DNA from: Mesobacterium pallidum
Lineage (GTDB): Bacteria > Pseudomonadota > Alphaproteobacteria > Rhodobacterales > Rhodobacteraceae
Reading direction: 5' to 3'
NCBI RefSeq assembly: GCF_019966535.1
Contig: NZ_JAIMID010000028.1
Coordinates: forward strand, 1-56,615
DNA: 56,615 bases
Below the pieces are notes generated by a model, which saw only the letters and a program-made list of their open reading frames with translations, made no database searches and was not told where the DNA came from. Position 1 is the first letter of the stretch. Each line of letters starts with the position of its first letter. This document shows, piece after piece, positions 26,279-34,496 of this stretch. A program made the position numbers and the translations under genes.

Positions 26279-27828
26279 CGACGCTTCCCCTGACAATCGG
26301 CGCGCTTGTGAGGCAGGCGGCGCACCGATGGCCGGACCGGGCAGCCCTGAGGTTTGGCGACCGCGAGGCGGGTCATGCCGCGTTTCTGGCCGAAACAGAA
26401 ACCTGCGCCCGCGCCCTGATCGCCAATGGCATCGGACGTGGCGACCGTGTCGGACTGTTTCTGCCCAATGGCTGGGCCTGCGTGATCCTGATGCATGCGC
26501 TCGGGATGATCGGAGCGGCGGCGGTGACGCTGAACGCCCGGCTGCGCATGTCCGACCTGCAGTTCGCGATCCGCAAGGCACGGCTCAAGGCCCTGTTCAG
26601 CGCCGAAGCGCCGCCGTTCGACGGCCTCGCACGGGTGTCGCAGGCGCTTTCGGACGGCATGGACCTGCCAGTCTTCGACGCGGTCCTCGCCTCGGGGCAA
26701 AGCGTTGCGCGCACCGATCTTGAGACGAAGGCCGCCCTGGTCGAACCGGGGGATGACTGGCTGATCATGTTCTCCTCTGGCACCACGGCTGATCCAAAGG
26801 CCTGTCGGCTGTCGCACCGGGCGGTGATCCTGTCCGCCGCAGGCATGGCCGATCGTTTCGGCATCGGCAGTTCCGACCGGTTCTGGGATCCTCTTCCGCT
26901 GTTCCACATGTCGACGATCCTGCCGATGACCGCGTGCCGCCTGCACGGGGCCTGTTTCATCGGCGTCGCCCATTTCGAAGCCGGCCCCGCCCTTGCCGAG
27001 ATCGAGGCCACCGGCGCAACGATTGCCTATCCCGCGTTTCCGACACTGATGGCCGGGCTGATATCGCATCCGGATTTCGTCTGTCGGGACCTGTCGGCGG
27101 TCCGTCTGACGCTGGCCGTAGGCCCGCCCGATCTGCTGCGCCGCTTTCAGGCGGCGTGGCCGGACGCCCGGCAGGTCAGCTGCTATGGCCTGACCGAAGC
27201 CGGAGGGTTGAGCTGCTACAACCGGCCCGAGGACTCTGTGGATCAGCGGATGACGACCTCGGGGCGGCCGATCCGGGGCATGTCGGCGCGCATCACCGAT
27301 CCCGGCAGCGGTCAAATCATTGGCCCCGGCGCACAGGGCGAGATCCAGCTGACCGGCGACACGCTGTTCAGCGGCTATTTCGACGACCCCGATCAGACCG
27401 CCGCCGCGATGACTCCGGACGGATGGCTGAAGACCGGCGATATCGGCCGGATGAGTGTCGCGGGGGATGTCACATATGTCGGGCGGATCAAGGACATGCT
27501 GCGCGTCGGCGGCGAAAACGTTGCCGCTGCCGAGATCGAGGGCTTTCTGGCCACGCATCCGGCGATCAAGCTTGCACAGGTGATCGGCGTGCCAGACCCG
27601 GTGCTCGAGGAGGTGCCGGTGGCGTTCATCGAGCTGGCCCCCGGCATGGCGCTGAGCGACGAGGAGGTCGTCGGCTACTGCCGCGACCAAATCGCGCGGT
27701 TCAAGGTTCCGCGCCACGTACGATTTGTAGATGAGTGGCCGATGTCGGCCACCAAGATCCAGAAATTCCGGCTGAGGGAAGACTTCCTCGCCGAAGCGGC
27801 CCGACCAAGGCACGACGTCGGCAGCTGA
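26275..27828 (+). CDS. AMP-dependent acyl-CoA synthetase
   Basis: A protein of 517 residues. The phosphate loop is MFSSGTTADPKACRLSH (about 163), CYGLTEAGGLSCYN (about 303) is A5, WLKTGDIGRMS (about 384) carries the ribose-contacting Asp, and the catalytic lysine is in MSATKIQKFRL. It shares the MSATK-KF ending and the VGGENVAAAEIE hinge with the enzyme at 15244, so the two are paralogues. It is the last gene of the plus-strand operon and ends 26 bp before a convergent third synthetase. Confidence 0.92.
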   Translation: MTTLPLTIGALVRQAAHRWPDRAALRFGDREAGHAAFLAETETCARALIANGIGRGDRVGLFLPNGWACVILMHALGMIGAAAVTLNARLRMSDLQFAIRKARLKALFSAEAPPFDGLARVSQALSDGMDLPVFDAVLASGQSVARTDLETKAALVEPGDDWLIMFSSGTTADPKACRLSHRAVILSAAGMADRFGIGSSDRFWDPLPLFHMSTILPMTACRLHGACFIGVAHFEAGPALAEIEATGATIAYPAFPTLMAGLISHPDFVCRDLSAVRLTLAVGPPDLLRRFQAAWPDARQVSCYGLTEAGGLSCYNRPEDSVDQRMTTSGRPIRGMSARITDPGSGQIIGPGAQGEIQLTGDTLFSGYFDDPDQTAAAMTPDGWLKTGDIGRMSVAGDVTYVGRIKDMLRVGGENVAAAEIEGFLATHPAIKLAQVIGVPDPVLEEVPVAFIELAPGMALSDEEVVGYCRDQIARFKVPRHVRFVDEWPMSATKIQKFRLREDFLAEAARPRHDVGS

Positions 27829-27854
27829 AGGTCAGATCCGACCGGCCCCGGGCG

Positions 27855-29480
27855 TCAGCCCAGGCCCAGTTCATCGATAAGCTGCTGTTGCAGCTTGAAT
27901 TTCGCCACCTTCGTCGCCGACATCGGCCATTCGCTCACGAAGCGCACATGGCGCGGGACCTTGAAGCTGGCGATGCGGCCCCGGCAATGCGCGATCACCT
28001 CGTCTGCCGTCAGGGTGCAGTCGGGGGCGCATTCGATGAAGGCGGCCGGGATCTCTCCGTACTTCTCGTCCGGGATCGGCACAACCTGCGCCATCCGGAT
28101 CGACGCGTGACCGGCCAGGAAACTTTCCACTTCCAGCGCCGAGACGTTCTCTCCGCCCACCTTCATCTGGTCCTTGAGCCGCCCGCGGAACCGCAACAGC
28201 CCGTCTTTGGACATCGAACCGTAGTCGCCGGTGCGGAAATACCCGTCCGGTGTATGGGCCGAGGCGGTCAGGTCAGGCTGGTTGAGATAGCCCGCGAACA
28301 GCGCGGGACCTTTCACGGCGATTTCACCGGGTGCGTCCAACCCGACGTCCTGCCCCGTGCCGGGGTCGATGATCCGCGCGGACCAACCGGGCATGAAGTG
28401 ACCGACCGTGGTCATTCGGGCTTCGTAACTGTCGTCCGGGTGGTTGAAAGTGACGATCCCGGTCGTCTCGCTCATCCCATAGGCTGATAGCAGCAGGGCA
28501 TCTGGAAAGGCCGCCTGAATCCGCTTCTGAATTTCCTCGGGTCCGACGTCGAAGACGTAGCGCACACGGGAAAAGTCGGTGTCCGCAAAGTCCGCGTCGC
28601 TCATGATCGGCAAAAGGATTGTCGGGAACAGAGGATAAAGAACTGTCGGTCTTTCGTCCCGGAACTGGGCGAAGGCACGGGTCACGTTGAAACGGCTCAT
28701 GCCGACGAACTTGGCGCCCCGCGCCAGGCACACTGACATGAACAGGACCCCCCCGATGTGGAACATCGGCAGCGGGCACCACCATCCGTCCTCGGGTCCG
28801 ATGGCAAACAGATCGGCCGTGGACTGCGCCGTGACGACGAGACAGCGGTTTGGCAGCAAGCAGCCCTTTGGCGCCGCCGTCGTGCCCGAGGTGTAAAGGA
28901 TGATCTGCAGATCCTCGGGCCCCGGAGCGGCGGCGGGATCAGGGTCGGGCTGGCCTTCTGCACGGACCGGCAGGCTGTCGGCCGGGATCATCCACGCCGG
29001 GGTGCCGCTGCCGAAATGGACGATGCGCCGCAGCGCGGGATAGCCTTCAATCGACAGGGCATCAGGGTCGGCATTATCGGTCAGGCCTGGCAATGCCTCG
29101 GCCAGCAGGTCCTTGAAGTTCACGTGATCGTCCACGGCGCCGGTCGTGAAGACCGCCGCGACGCCTGAATCGCGCAGGATGTGGCCCAGTTCGTGGGCCC
29201 GGAAGCGGGTGTTGACCGGCACGATAACCACGCCGGTCATCGAGGCCCCGACGAGGATCTCGATGAATTCCATGCAGTTGGGAATAAGCAGCGCGACCCT
29301 GTCTCCCGGCCCGAGACCAAGCGCGCCAAGTTGGCGCGCCCGATCGGTCCCGGCCCGGAGAAGAGAGCCGTAGGAATGGCGTGCGTCGTCCATCACCACT
29401 GCCGTTGCGTCGCGGAAGCGGGCGGCGGTGTCGCGCAGCATCGTCGCATACCCCGTCACGGCGCGGCTGTCTCTTGCCAT
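27855..29480 (-). CDS. AMP-dependent acyl-CoA synthetase
   Basis: A protein of 541 residues. The phosphate loop is LYTSGTTAAPKGCLLPN (about 192), SAYGMSETTGIVTFNH (about 332) is A5, YFRTGDYGSMS (about 415) has the ribose Asp, the hinge is VGGENVSALEVE, and the catalytic Lys lies in MSATKVAKFKL. It is the last gene of the long minus-strand unit that starts near 35660, 60 bp after the cupin gene. It is the third acyl-CoA synthetase of the cluster and the most divergent of the three. Confidence 0.92.
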   Translation of the reverse strand: MARDSRAVTGYATMLRDTAARFRDATAVVMDDARHSYGSLLRAGTDRARQLGALGLGPGDRVALLIPNCMEFIEILVGASMTGVVIVPVNTRFRAHELGHILRDSGVAAVFTTGAVDDHVNFKDLLAEALPGLTDNADPDALSIEGYPALRRIVHFGSGTPAWMIPADSLPVRAEGQPDPDPAAAPGPEDLQIILYTSGTTAAPKGCLLPNRCLVVTAQSTADLFAIGPEDGWWCPLPMFHIGGVLFMSVCLARGAKFVGMSRFNVTRAFAQFRDERPTVLYPLFPTILLPIMSDADFADTDFSRVRYVFDVGPEEIQKRIQAAFPDALLLSAYGMSETTGIVTFNHPDDSYEARMTTVGHFMPGWSARIIDPGTGQDVGLDAPGEIAVKGPALFAGYLNQPDLTASAHTPDGYFRTGDYGSMSKDGLLRFRGRLKDQMKVGGENVSALEVESFLAGHASIRMAQVVPIPDEKYGEIPAAFIECAPDCTLTADEVIAHCRGRIASFKVPRHVRFVSEWPMSATKVAKFKLQQQLIDELGLG

Positions 29481-29540
29481 GGCTCTGATCCTCCGGGCTG
29501 GGTGCTAGTTGCGGTTGGCGCCGGCCATGAAGAACAGGAC

Positions 29541-30059
29541 CTACGCATCTTCGGTGCCCGTGTTGCGCCAGGCGTGGTCCGCGCCGTTCAGCACGATCGT
29601 ATCGCCCTTGTTCAGTGTCACCACGGTCCCGTCGGACAGAATGCAGTCGACGGTGCCCGACAGCACCATGTCGAAATCGGTGGTGTCTGACTTGTGCATC
29701 CCGGGAATGCCCTCGCTTTTCAGCTCGGCACCGCCAGTCAGGCTCTTGGCTTCGGGCGTGACCTCCTGCCCTGCGGGGTAAGTCGCGATATAGACCCGGA
29801 AGCCGCCAACGGGGGGGTACAGCGTTTCGAATCCCGACTGGGTTCCGTCGTCCGGGAAAGTGGCGGCCGTGTCGTTGCCCCACATGGTATGAAGCGCGCC
29901 GACCCCGGCCATGTCGGTCGGGGCCACCATTTCGTCGCTGGCCACGATCGAGATGCCGTCGGGCTGCGCGATGACGACGCGGCGCACCGGGTCGGCCGCC
30001 CAGGCCATGGATGAGGTCGTGCCCAGGACCAGCGCGGCCGCAAGTTTCAGATGTCTCAT
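29541..30059 (-). CDS. Exported cupin-domain protein, C-terminus shortened by an amber codon
   Basis: A protein of 172 residues with a signal peptide of about 21 residues (hydrophobic core then AWA/ADP). The single beta-barrel cupin is seen as SGTVDCILSDGTVVTLNKGD (about 132-151) and LNGADHAWRNTG near the end. The usual motif-1 histidine set is not obvious, so metal binding is doubtful. After TAG at 29541-29543 the same frame reads on for 11 sensible codons (VLFFMAGANRN) to a second TAG at 29505-29507, which suggests a recent nonsense mutation. Its neighbours are two GMC oxidoreductases. Confidence 0.8.
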   Translation of the reverse strand: MRHLKLAAALVLGTTSSMAWAADPVRRVVIAQPDGISIVASDEMVAPTDMAGVGALHTMWGNDTAATFPDDGTQSGFETLYPPVGGFRVYIATYPAGQEVTPEAKSLTGGAELKSEGIPGMHKSDTTDFDMVLSGTVDCILSDGTVVTLNKGDTIVLNGADHAWRNTGTEDA

Positions 30060-30071
30060 GTCTTCTCCTCC

Positions 30072-31676
30072 TCAGTGTTTCGCCGGGGTGGGGACCCCGA
30101 CCTTGTGCATCGCGGCGATAAGACCGGCGGCGCGGTGCGCCATGGCCATCGCCGGTGCATTGGTGTTGCCCGAAACGAGCGTCGGCATGATCGAGATATC
30201 GGCGATGTTGAGCCCCTCGACCCCCCGCACGCGGGTCTGCGGGTCAACGACAGAGCGATCGTCAGGCCCCATCCGGCAGGTGCAGGCGGCATGGAAACCG
30301 GCCTGACCCTTCGTGTGGTAGGCCGCAACAATCTGGTCGTCGGTCGCGACATCCGGGCCGGGAAAGGTCTCCTCCGGACCGAAGGCTGCCATTTCGGGCC
30401 GGGCGAACAGGGCGCGGATGAAACGGGTGATCCCGACCGAAACCGCGCGATCGGCGTCGTCGGACAGATAGCCGGGGTCGATGGAAAGCGGCGCGTCGGG
30501 ACCGGCAGCAGCCAGGGACAGGCGGCCATTGCTTTCGGGCCGCATCGGATATCCGCCGCACAGCGCGCCGGGATGGTCCTCGACCGCGAGCCGTTGCGTG
30601 GTCCGATCCATCGAAAGCGGGGCGAGGCCGATCTGGGCGTCCGCCCGCCCGGCGCCCGCTGCAGTCCGGATGAACCCGCCGACTTCGAAAGCCGATTGCG
30701 CCAGAGGACCCGATCGGGTGGCGTAGTAGCGCACCACGCTCCGGACCAGGCCGGCACCGCGAAACGCGGTATTGGCGCTGCCATGTTTCAGTCGGAACTG
30801 AAGCGACAGAAGCCGGTGTTCGCGCAGGTTCATACCGACGCCCGGCGCATCCGCGACCACCGCAATCCCGAGGTCACTCAACGCGTTCGCCGGTCCGATC
30901 CCTGACAACATCAGCAGCCGCGGCGTGTTCAGCGCCCCGGCGCACAGGACAACGTTAAGAGCCGCCACAACCTGTTCCCCGGCCCCGGTCCGCAGCACCA
31001 CGCCCGTCACCTTCCGCCCCTCGAACGTCAGGCGCATGGCCTCGGTCCCGGTCAGAATGTGCAGGTTGCGGCGCGACTTCGCGCGGTCGATAAGCGATGC
31101 CCCGTTGCGCCGGCGTCCGCGCAGGATCGAGCGGGGCTGATACCCGATTGCGGGCCCGGTGGCATGGTTCAGGTCGCCTGTCCCCGGCACGCCCATGGCC
31201 CGCGCGGCGCTTATTGCGGCGTCACACAGCGGATCGCCACCCGGATGCGGCGTGATCCCCAGTGCCGGACGGGAGCCTTCGCCCTGTTCCACGGCCTCGA
31301 ACGAGGGGCGCATGTCCTCCCACCCCCATCCGGTGCAGCCCGCCTCGGCCCAGTCGTCGAAGTCTTGCGGCAGTCCCCGCACCCACACTGACCCGTTGAC
31401 CGCGCCCGAACCGCCCAGGCCACGCCCTCGCAGCCAGAACTCGCGCCGGTTGGCGGGCCCGGTCGGCTCTGCCCGGTAGATCCAGTTGTAGCGCAGATTG
31501 CCGTTCAGCCGGCCGAACCCACGCGGCATTGTAACGAACGGGCTGGCGTTCCGTCCGCCCGCCTCGACCAGCAGCACCCGGCGCGCGGGGTCGGAGGACA
31601 GCCGCTCCGCGACGATACAGCCGGAGGATCCGGCGCCGATCACGACGTGATCCCAATGAACCCCTGCGGCGCTCAT
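30072..31676 (-). CDS. GMC-family FAD-dependent oxidoreductase (alcohol/choline dehydrogenase-like)
   Basis: A protein of 534 residues. The FAD dinucleotide motif VIGAGSSGCIVAERL is at about 11-25, GGSGAVNGSVWVRG (GMC signature 1) at about 82-95, and GALNTPRLLMLSGIGP (signature 2) at about 245. The active-site His is in FHAACTCRMG and the Asn in VSGNTNAPAM near the C-terminus. It oxidises a primary or secondary alcohol, with electrons passed to quinone or oxygen. Its start overlaps the stop of a paralogous GMC gene by 4 bp. Confidence 0.92.
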   Translation of the reverse strand: MSAAGVHWDHVVIGAGSSGCIVAERLSSDPARRVLLVEAGGRNASPFVTMPRGFGRLNGNLRYNWIYRAEPTGPANRREFWLRGRGLGGSGAVNGSVWVRGLPQDFDDWAEAGCTGWGWEDMRPSFEAVEQGEGSRPALGITPHPGGDPLCDAAISAARAMGVPGTGDLNHATGPAIGYQPRSILRGRRRNGASLIDRAKSRRNLHILTGTEAMRLTFEGRKVTGVVLRTGAGEQVVAALNVVLCAGALNTPRLLMLSGIGPANALSDLGIAVVADAPGVGMNLREHRLLSLQFRLKHGSANTAFRGAGLVRSVVRYYATRSGPLAQSAFEVGGFIRTAAGAGRADAQIGLAPLSMDRTTQRLAVEDHPGALCGGYPMRPESNGRLSLAAAGPDAPLSIDPGYLSDDADRAVSVGITRFIRALFARPEMAAFGPEETFPGPDVATDDQIVAAYHTKGQAGFHAACTCRMGPDDRSVVDPQTRVRGVEGLNIADISIMPTLVSGNTNAPAMAMAHRAAGLIAAMHKVGVPTPAKH

Positions 31677-33310
31677 CTGACCGGTCCTGCCTGCGTTGCG
31701 GACGCCAGATCCTCGACAAGCATGGCCGCACCTTTTTCCGCGATCATCATGCTGGCGGCCCAGGTGTTGGCCGACGGCATCGTCGGCATGACCGAACTGT
31801 CCATCACCCGCAGGCCAGCGACTCCGCGCAGCCTGAGCCGGGGGTCCAGCACCGCCATCGGATCGCCATCGGGACCCATGCGCGCGGTGCCGACAAGGTG
31901 GTTGGAGGAGTTGCCCTCCGCCCGTGCGAAGGCCAACCAGTCATCATCGCTCTGTACGTCGGGGCCTGGGAACGTCTCCGCCTCGATGACCGGGCGCATG
32001 GCATCGCTTGACAGCAGTCCACGCGCGAACCGCAGGGCCGCGATCGTCACGCGCCGGTCATAGTCGTCTGACAGATAGCGCGCGTCTATGTCCGGATCGG
32101 CACGCCAGTCCGGAGAACGCAGGCGGACATAGCCGGAACTTTCGGGGCGCATGACCCAGGCGCCGCAGGTTATCCCGGCGAACCTGTCGAGCTGTCCGAT
32201 ATAACCGCGCCGATAGCTTGCCGGCGCATAGACAAGCGCGAAGTCTGGCCTTTCAAGGGCCGGATGGCTCTTCCAGAAGACATTGAGCAGCGCCGGGCTC
32301 AGCGAAAGGATGCTCGGGCGTCCGGTCAGCCAGCGCAGCACTTCGCCGATCAGGCGCGGCATGCGCTCGCGTCCGTTCATGCTGTCACCTGTGCGGCGGG
32401 TTCGGGCCACCAGGCGCGGGCTGTAGTGATCGCGCAGGTTTTCCCCGACACCGCGAAGGTCGCGGACCACCGCGATGCCCAGTTTAGACAAAAGGTCGCC
32501 TGGGCCGAGACCGGACAGCTGCAGCAAGCGGGGCGTATTCACCGCGCCCGCGCAGACCACGACGGCGCGGCGAGCGGTGAGCGTTCGGACCTCGTCCCGG
32601 CCATGGCGGCGGAACTCGACCTCTGTCGCAATGCCATCGGTGATGACCACGCGCGTGACCCTGCACCCCGTCTCGACCCGCAGGCTGCGGGCACGCATCG
32701 CAGGGCGTAGAAAGGCATCCGCCGTGCTGACCCGTCGGCCGCGATGTATCGCGCTCTGGTACGCGCCGGCACCTGCCTGCACCGCGCCGTTGTGATCGGG
32801 ATTGCGCGGGACCCCGGCCGCTTCGGCCGCAGCCAGGAAGGCGTCATTGGCGGGTGAGGGCCACTGCGGGACCGTCACCCGCATCGGCCCGTCGCGACCG
32901 CGAAATCGGTCATCGCCCGGTCCGGTCCAGCATTCAGTCTTGCGGAAGTAGGGCAGCACCTCGGCATAGCTCCAGCCAGAGTTGCCGCGCTGTGCCCAGC
33001 CATCGTAATCGGCCGCCTGTCCACGATTGACGATCATGCCGTTGACAGAACTCGATCCGCCAAGTGTCCGGCCCTGGATCACCGGGATCACCCGGTTATC
33101 GATCGCCGCGCCCGGAACCTGCGGAATTCTCCATGTGATCGCCGGATCTGTCAGTGTCTTGACGAACCCGGCGGGCACCTTGATCCACGGGCTGCGGTCC
33201 GGCGGTCCGTCTTCGAACACGCAGACGGAATGGCCCGCCTTGGCCAGCCGGGCGGCCACGATGCATCCCGCCGCGCCTGCGCCGACGACGATGATGTCCA
33301 CCGCCTTCAT
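31673..33310 (-). CDS. GMC-family FAD-dependent oxidoreductase
   Basis: A protein of 545 residues. The FAD motif is VVGAGAAGCIVAARL (about 7-21), signature 1 is GGSSSVNGMIVNRG (about 81), and signature 2 is GAVNTPRLLQLSGLGP. The catalytic His is in SNHLVGTARMG and the Asn in SANTWAASMMIAEKG. ATG 33310 is chosen because family homology starts there; the open frame continues 31 codons upstream over the ABM-type gene. The two tandem GMC genes are clear paralogues and may act on successive alcohols or opposite stereoisomers. Confidence 0.92.
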   Translation of the reverse strand: MKAVDIIVVGAGAAGCIVAARLAKAGHSVCVFEDGPPDRSPWIKVPAGFVKTLTDPAITWRIPQVPGAAIDNRVIPVIQGRTLGGSSSVNGMIVNRGQAADYDGWAQRGNSGWSYAEVLPYFRKTECWTGPGDDRFRGRDGPMRVTVPQWPSPANDAFLAAAEAAGVPRNPDHNGAVQAGAGAYQSAIHRGRRVSTADAFLRPAMRARSLRVETGCRVTRVVITDGIATEVEFRRHGRDEVRTLTARRAVVVCAGAVNTPRLLQLSGLGPGDLLSKLGIAVVRDLRGVGENLRDHYSPRLVARTRRTGDSMNGRERMPRLIGEVLRWLTGRPSILSLSPALLNVFWKSHPALERPDFALVYAPASYRRGYIGQLDRFAGITCGAWVMRPESSGYVRLRSPDWRADPDIDARYLSDDYDRRVTIAALRFARGLLSSDAMRPVIEAETFPGPDVQSDDDWLAFARAEGNSSNHLVGTARMGPDGDPMAVLDPRLRLRGVAGLRVMDSSVMPTMPSANTWAASMMIAEKGAAMLVEDLASATQAGPVR

Positions 33311-33311
33311 T

Positions 33312-33635
33312 CTAGGCCCCAGCCTGCCCCGGTGCGGGAATGCGGATCTTGGCGACCTCGCCTTCGTAGGCCCGGACCGACTCGAACGTGCCGGTGACCT
33401 CAAGCGTTTCCACGAAGACTGCCGAATGCGGCTGCTCGATATGCGCCACCATTTCGGGCCGTGACTGCCATATCTCGCACAGGTGGAAGAGATCGGGATC
33501 GGTCAGGTCGCGCGAATAGGTGTAGCTTACACAGCCTGCCTCTTCCCGCGTTGCCGACATCATGACGGTCATCGCCGCGGCCAGCCTGTCCGAGGCGCCC
33601 GGACGGGCGCGGATCTGCATGGCGACAAAGATCAT
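33312..33635 (-). CDS. Antibiotic-biosynthesis-monooxygenase (ABM) fold protein
   Basis: A protein of 107 residues with the ferredoxin-like alpha/beta pattern of ABM/YgiN proteins: an opening strand (MIFVAMQIRARPG), REEAGCVSYTYSRDL with the usual E-x-GC turn, and FHLCEIWQSRPEMVAHIEQPH. Members oxidise quinols or polyketides without cofactors, or act as small isomerases. It ends one base before the GMC start and overlaps the hot-dog gene start by 4 bp, so it belongs to the same unit. Confidence 0.82.
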   Translation of the reverse strand: MIFVAMQIRARPGASDRLAAAMTVMMSATREEAGCVSYTYSRDLTDPDLFHLCEIWQSRPEMVAHIEQPHSAVFVETLEVTGTFESVRAYEGEVAKIRIPAPGQAGA

Positions 33636-34051
33636 GTTGCCTCGCCTTCCGGCAGTATCAGCGCGGCAGTGCCAGAGATCACCACCGCACGTTCGTCGGA
33701 ATTGAGCGTGAACTCCAGCGTGACGCGGGTGCGCCCGTCCGTGTCCTCGACCCCGGTCACCGTGGCGCGCGCCTCAAGCGCCTCGCCTTCATAGGCGTTG
33801 TCGGTGAAGCGGTTGCGGATGTCCTCGATGAAGGCGCCGGGAAAGGCGCGGTGCAGCAGGGTGACCACATAGGCCAGATTGATCGGACCCTGGTTGATGC
33901 GCCGGTCGCCCAGCCCCGCCGCCCGGACCGCCGCCCGGTCCAGATGGATCGGGTTGGGATCGCGCAGCAGCGGTGCCCAGGCCTTCATGGTTTCGGGATC
34001 GACATGTTCGATCCGGTACGGCGGCAGGTCTGTCCCCGGTTCAGGCTTCAT
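33632..34051 (-). CDS. MaoC-like hot-dog dehydratase/hydratase subunit
   Basis: A protein of 139 residues from ATG 34051. The hydratase-2 style active-site motif is RDPNPIHLDRAAVRAAGLGD (Asp and His about 30-36), followed by INQGPINLAYVVTLLHRAF. It holds a single hot-dog domain. The preceding gene encodes another single hot-dog protein and overlaps it by 11 bp, so the two may form a heterodimeric enoyl-CoA hydratase, as in the split MaoC enzymes of sterol degraders. This one carries the catalytic motif. Confidence 0.82.
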   Translation of the reverse strand: MKPEPGTDLPPYRIEHVDPETMKAWAPLLRDPNPIHLDRAAVRAAGLGDRRINQGPINLAYVVTLLHRAFPGAFIEDIRNRFTDNAYEGEALEARATVTGVEDTDGRTRVTLEFTLNSDERAVVISGTAALILPEGEAT

Positions 34052-34487
34052 TGTCACGTCCCCTTGGCAGCACCCATGCATTGTCGACCGAACAGACGCG
34101 GGTGCCGTCCGGCAGATCGAGGTGGAGCTTGTATTCGAGCAGGTCCATCACGCCGAGCTTGCGGCTCTGCTTGCGGGTCAGACCGGTGATCTCGCCCTTG
34201 ACCAGGTATGTCTGCCCGACCATGAGCGGGGCGTGGAAATGCCCGCCGGTCGAGGCCATCATCGGACCGTCGTTCACGTCGAAGGCGCAGATCGCACAAA
34301 GCTCGGCCACGCTTGGCCCCATACCGACCTGCGAGGCGACGTAAAACCAGACCGGATGCGCGGACCCGTCCGCTGCGGGCGTGTCGCCCACGGACTCGCA
34401 CAGCGCGCGGTTCTCGGCTTCGGAAATCGTCATGCCGCCGCCATCGAGGACGGTGCCGACCACATCGGGAAGAGGAACAAGTGCCAT
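34041..34487 (-). CDS. MaoC/FAS1-type hot-dog subunit, likely partner of the next gene
   Basis: A protein of 148 residues. GGHFHAPLMVGQTYLVKGEI (about 76-95) and a long central helix region (AHPVWFYVASQVGMG) resemble the N-terminal FAS1-like dehydratase half. No D-x-N-x-IH catalytic motif is seen, so it is probably the substrate-binding or structural subunit of a two-subunit hydratase with the downstream gene. It lies 9 bp after the acyl-CoA dehydrogenase, which would supply the enoyl-CoA. Confidence 0.75.
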   Translation of the reverse strand: MALVPLPDVVGTVLDGGGMTISEAENRALCESVGDTPAADGSAHPVWFYVASQVGMGPSVAELCAICAFDVNDGPMMASTGGHFHAPLMVGQTYLVKGEITGLTRKQSRKLGVMDLLEYKLHLDLPDGTRVCSVDNAWVLPRGRDNEA

Positions 34488-34496
34488 GACCGCCTC

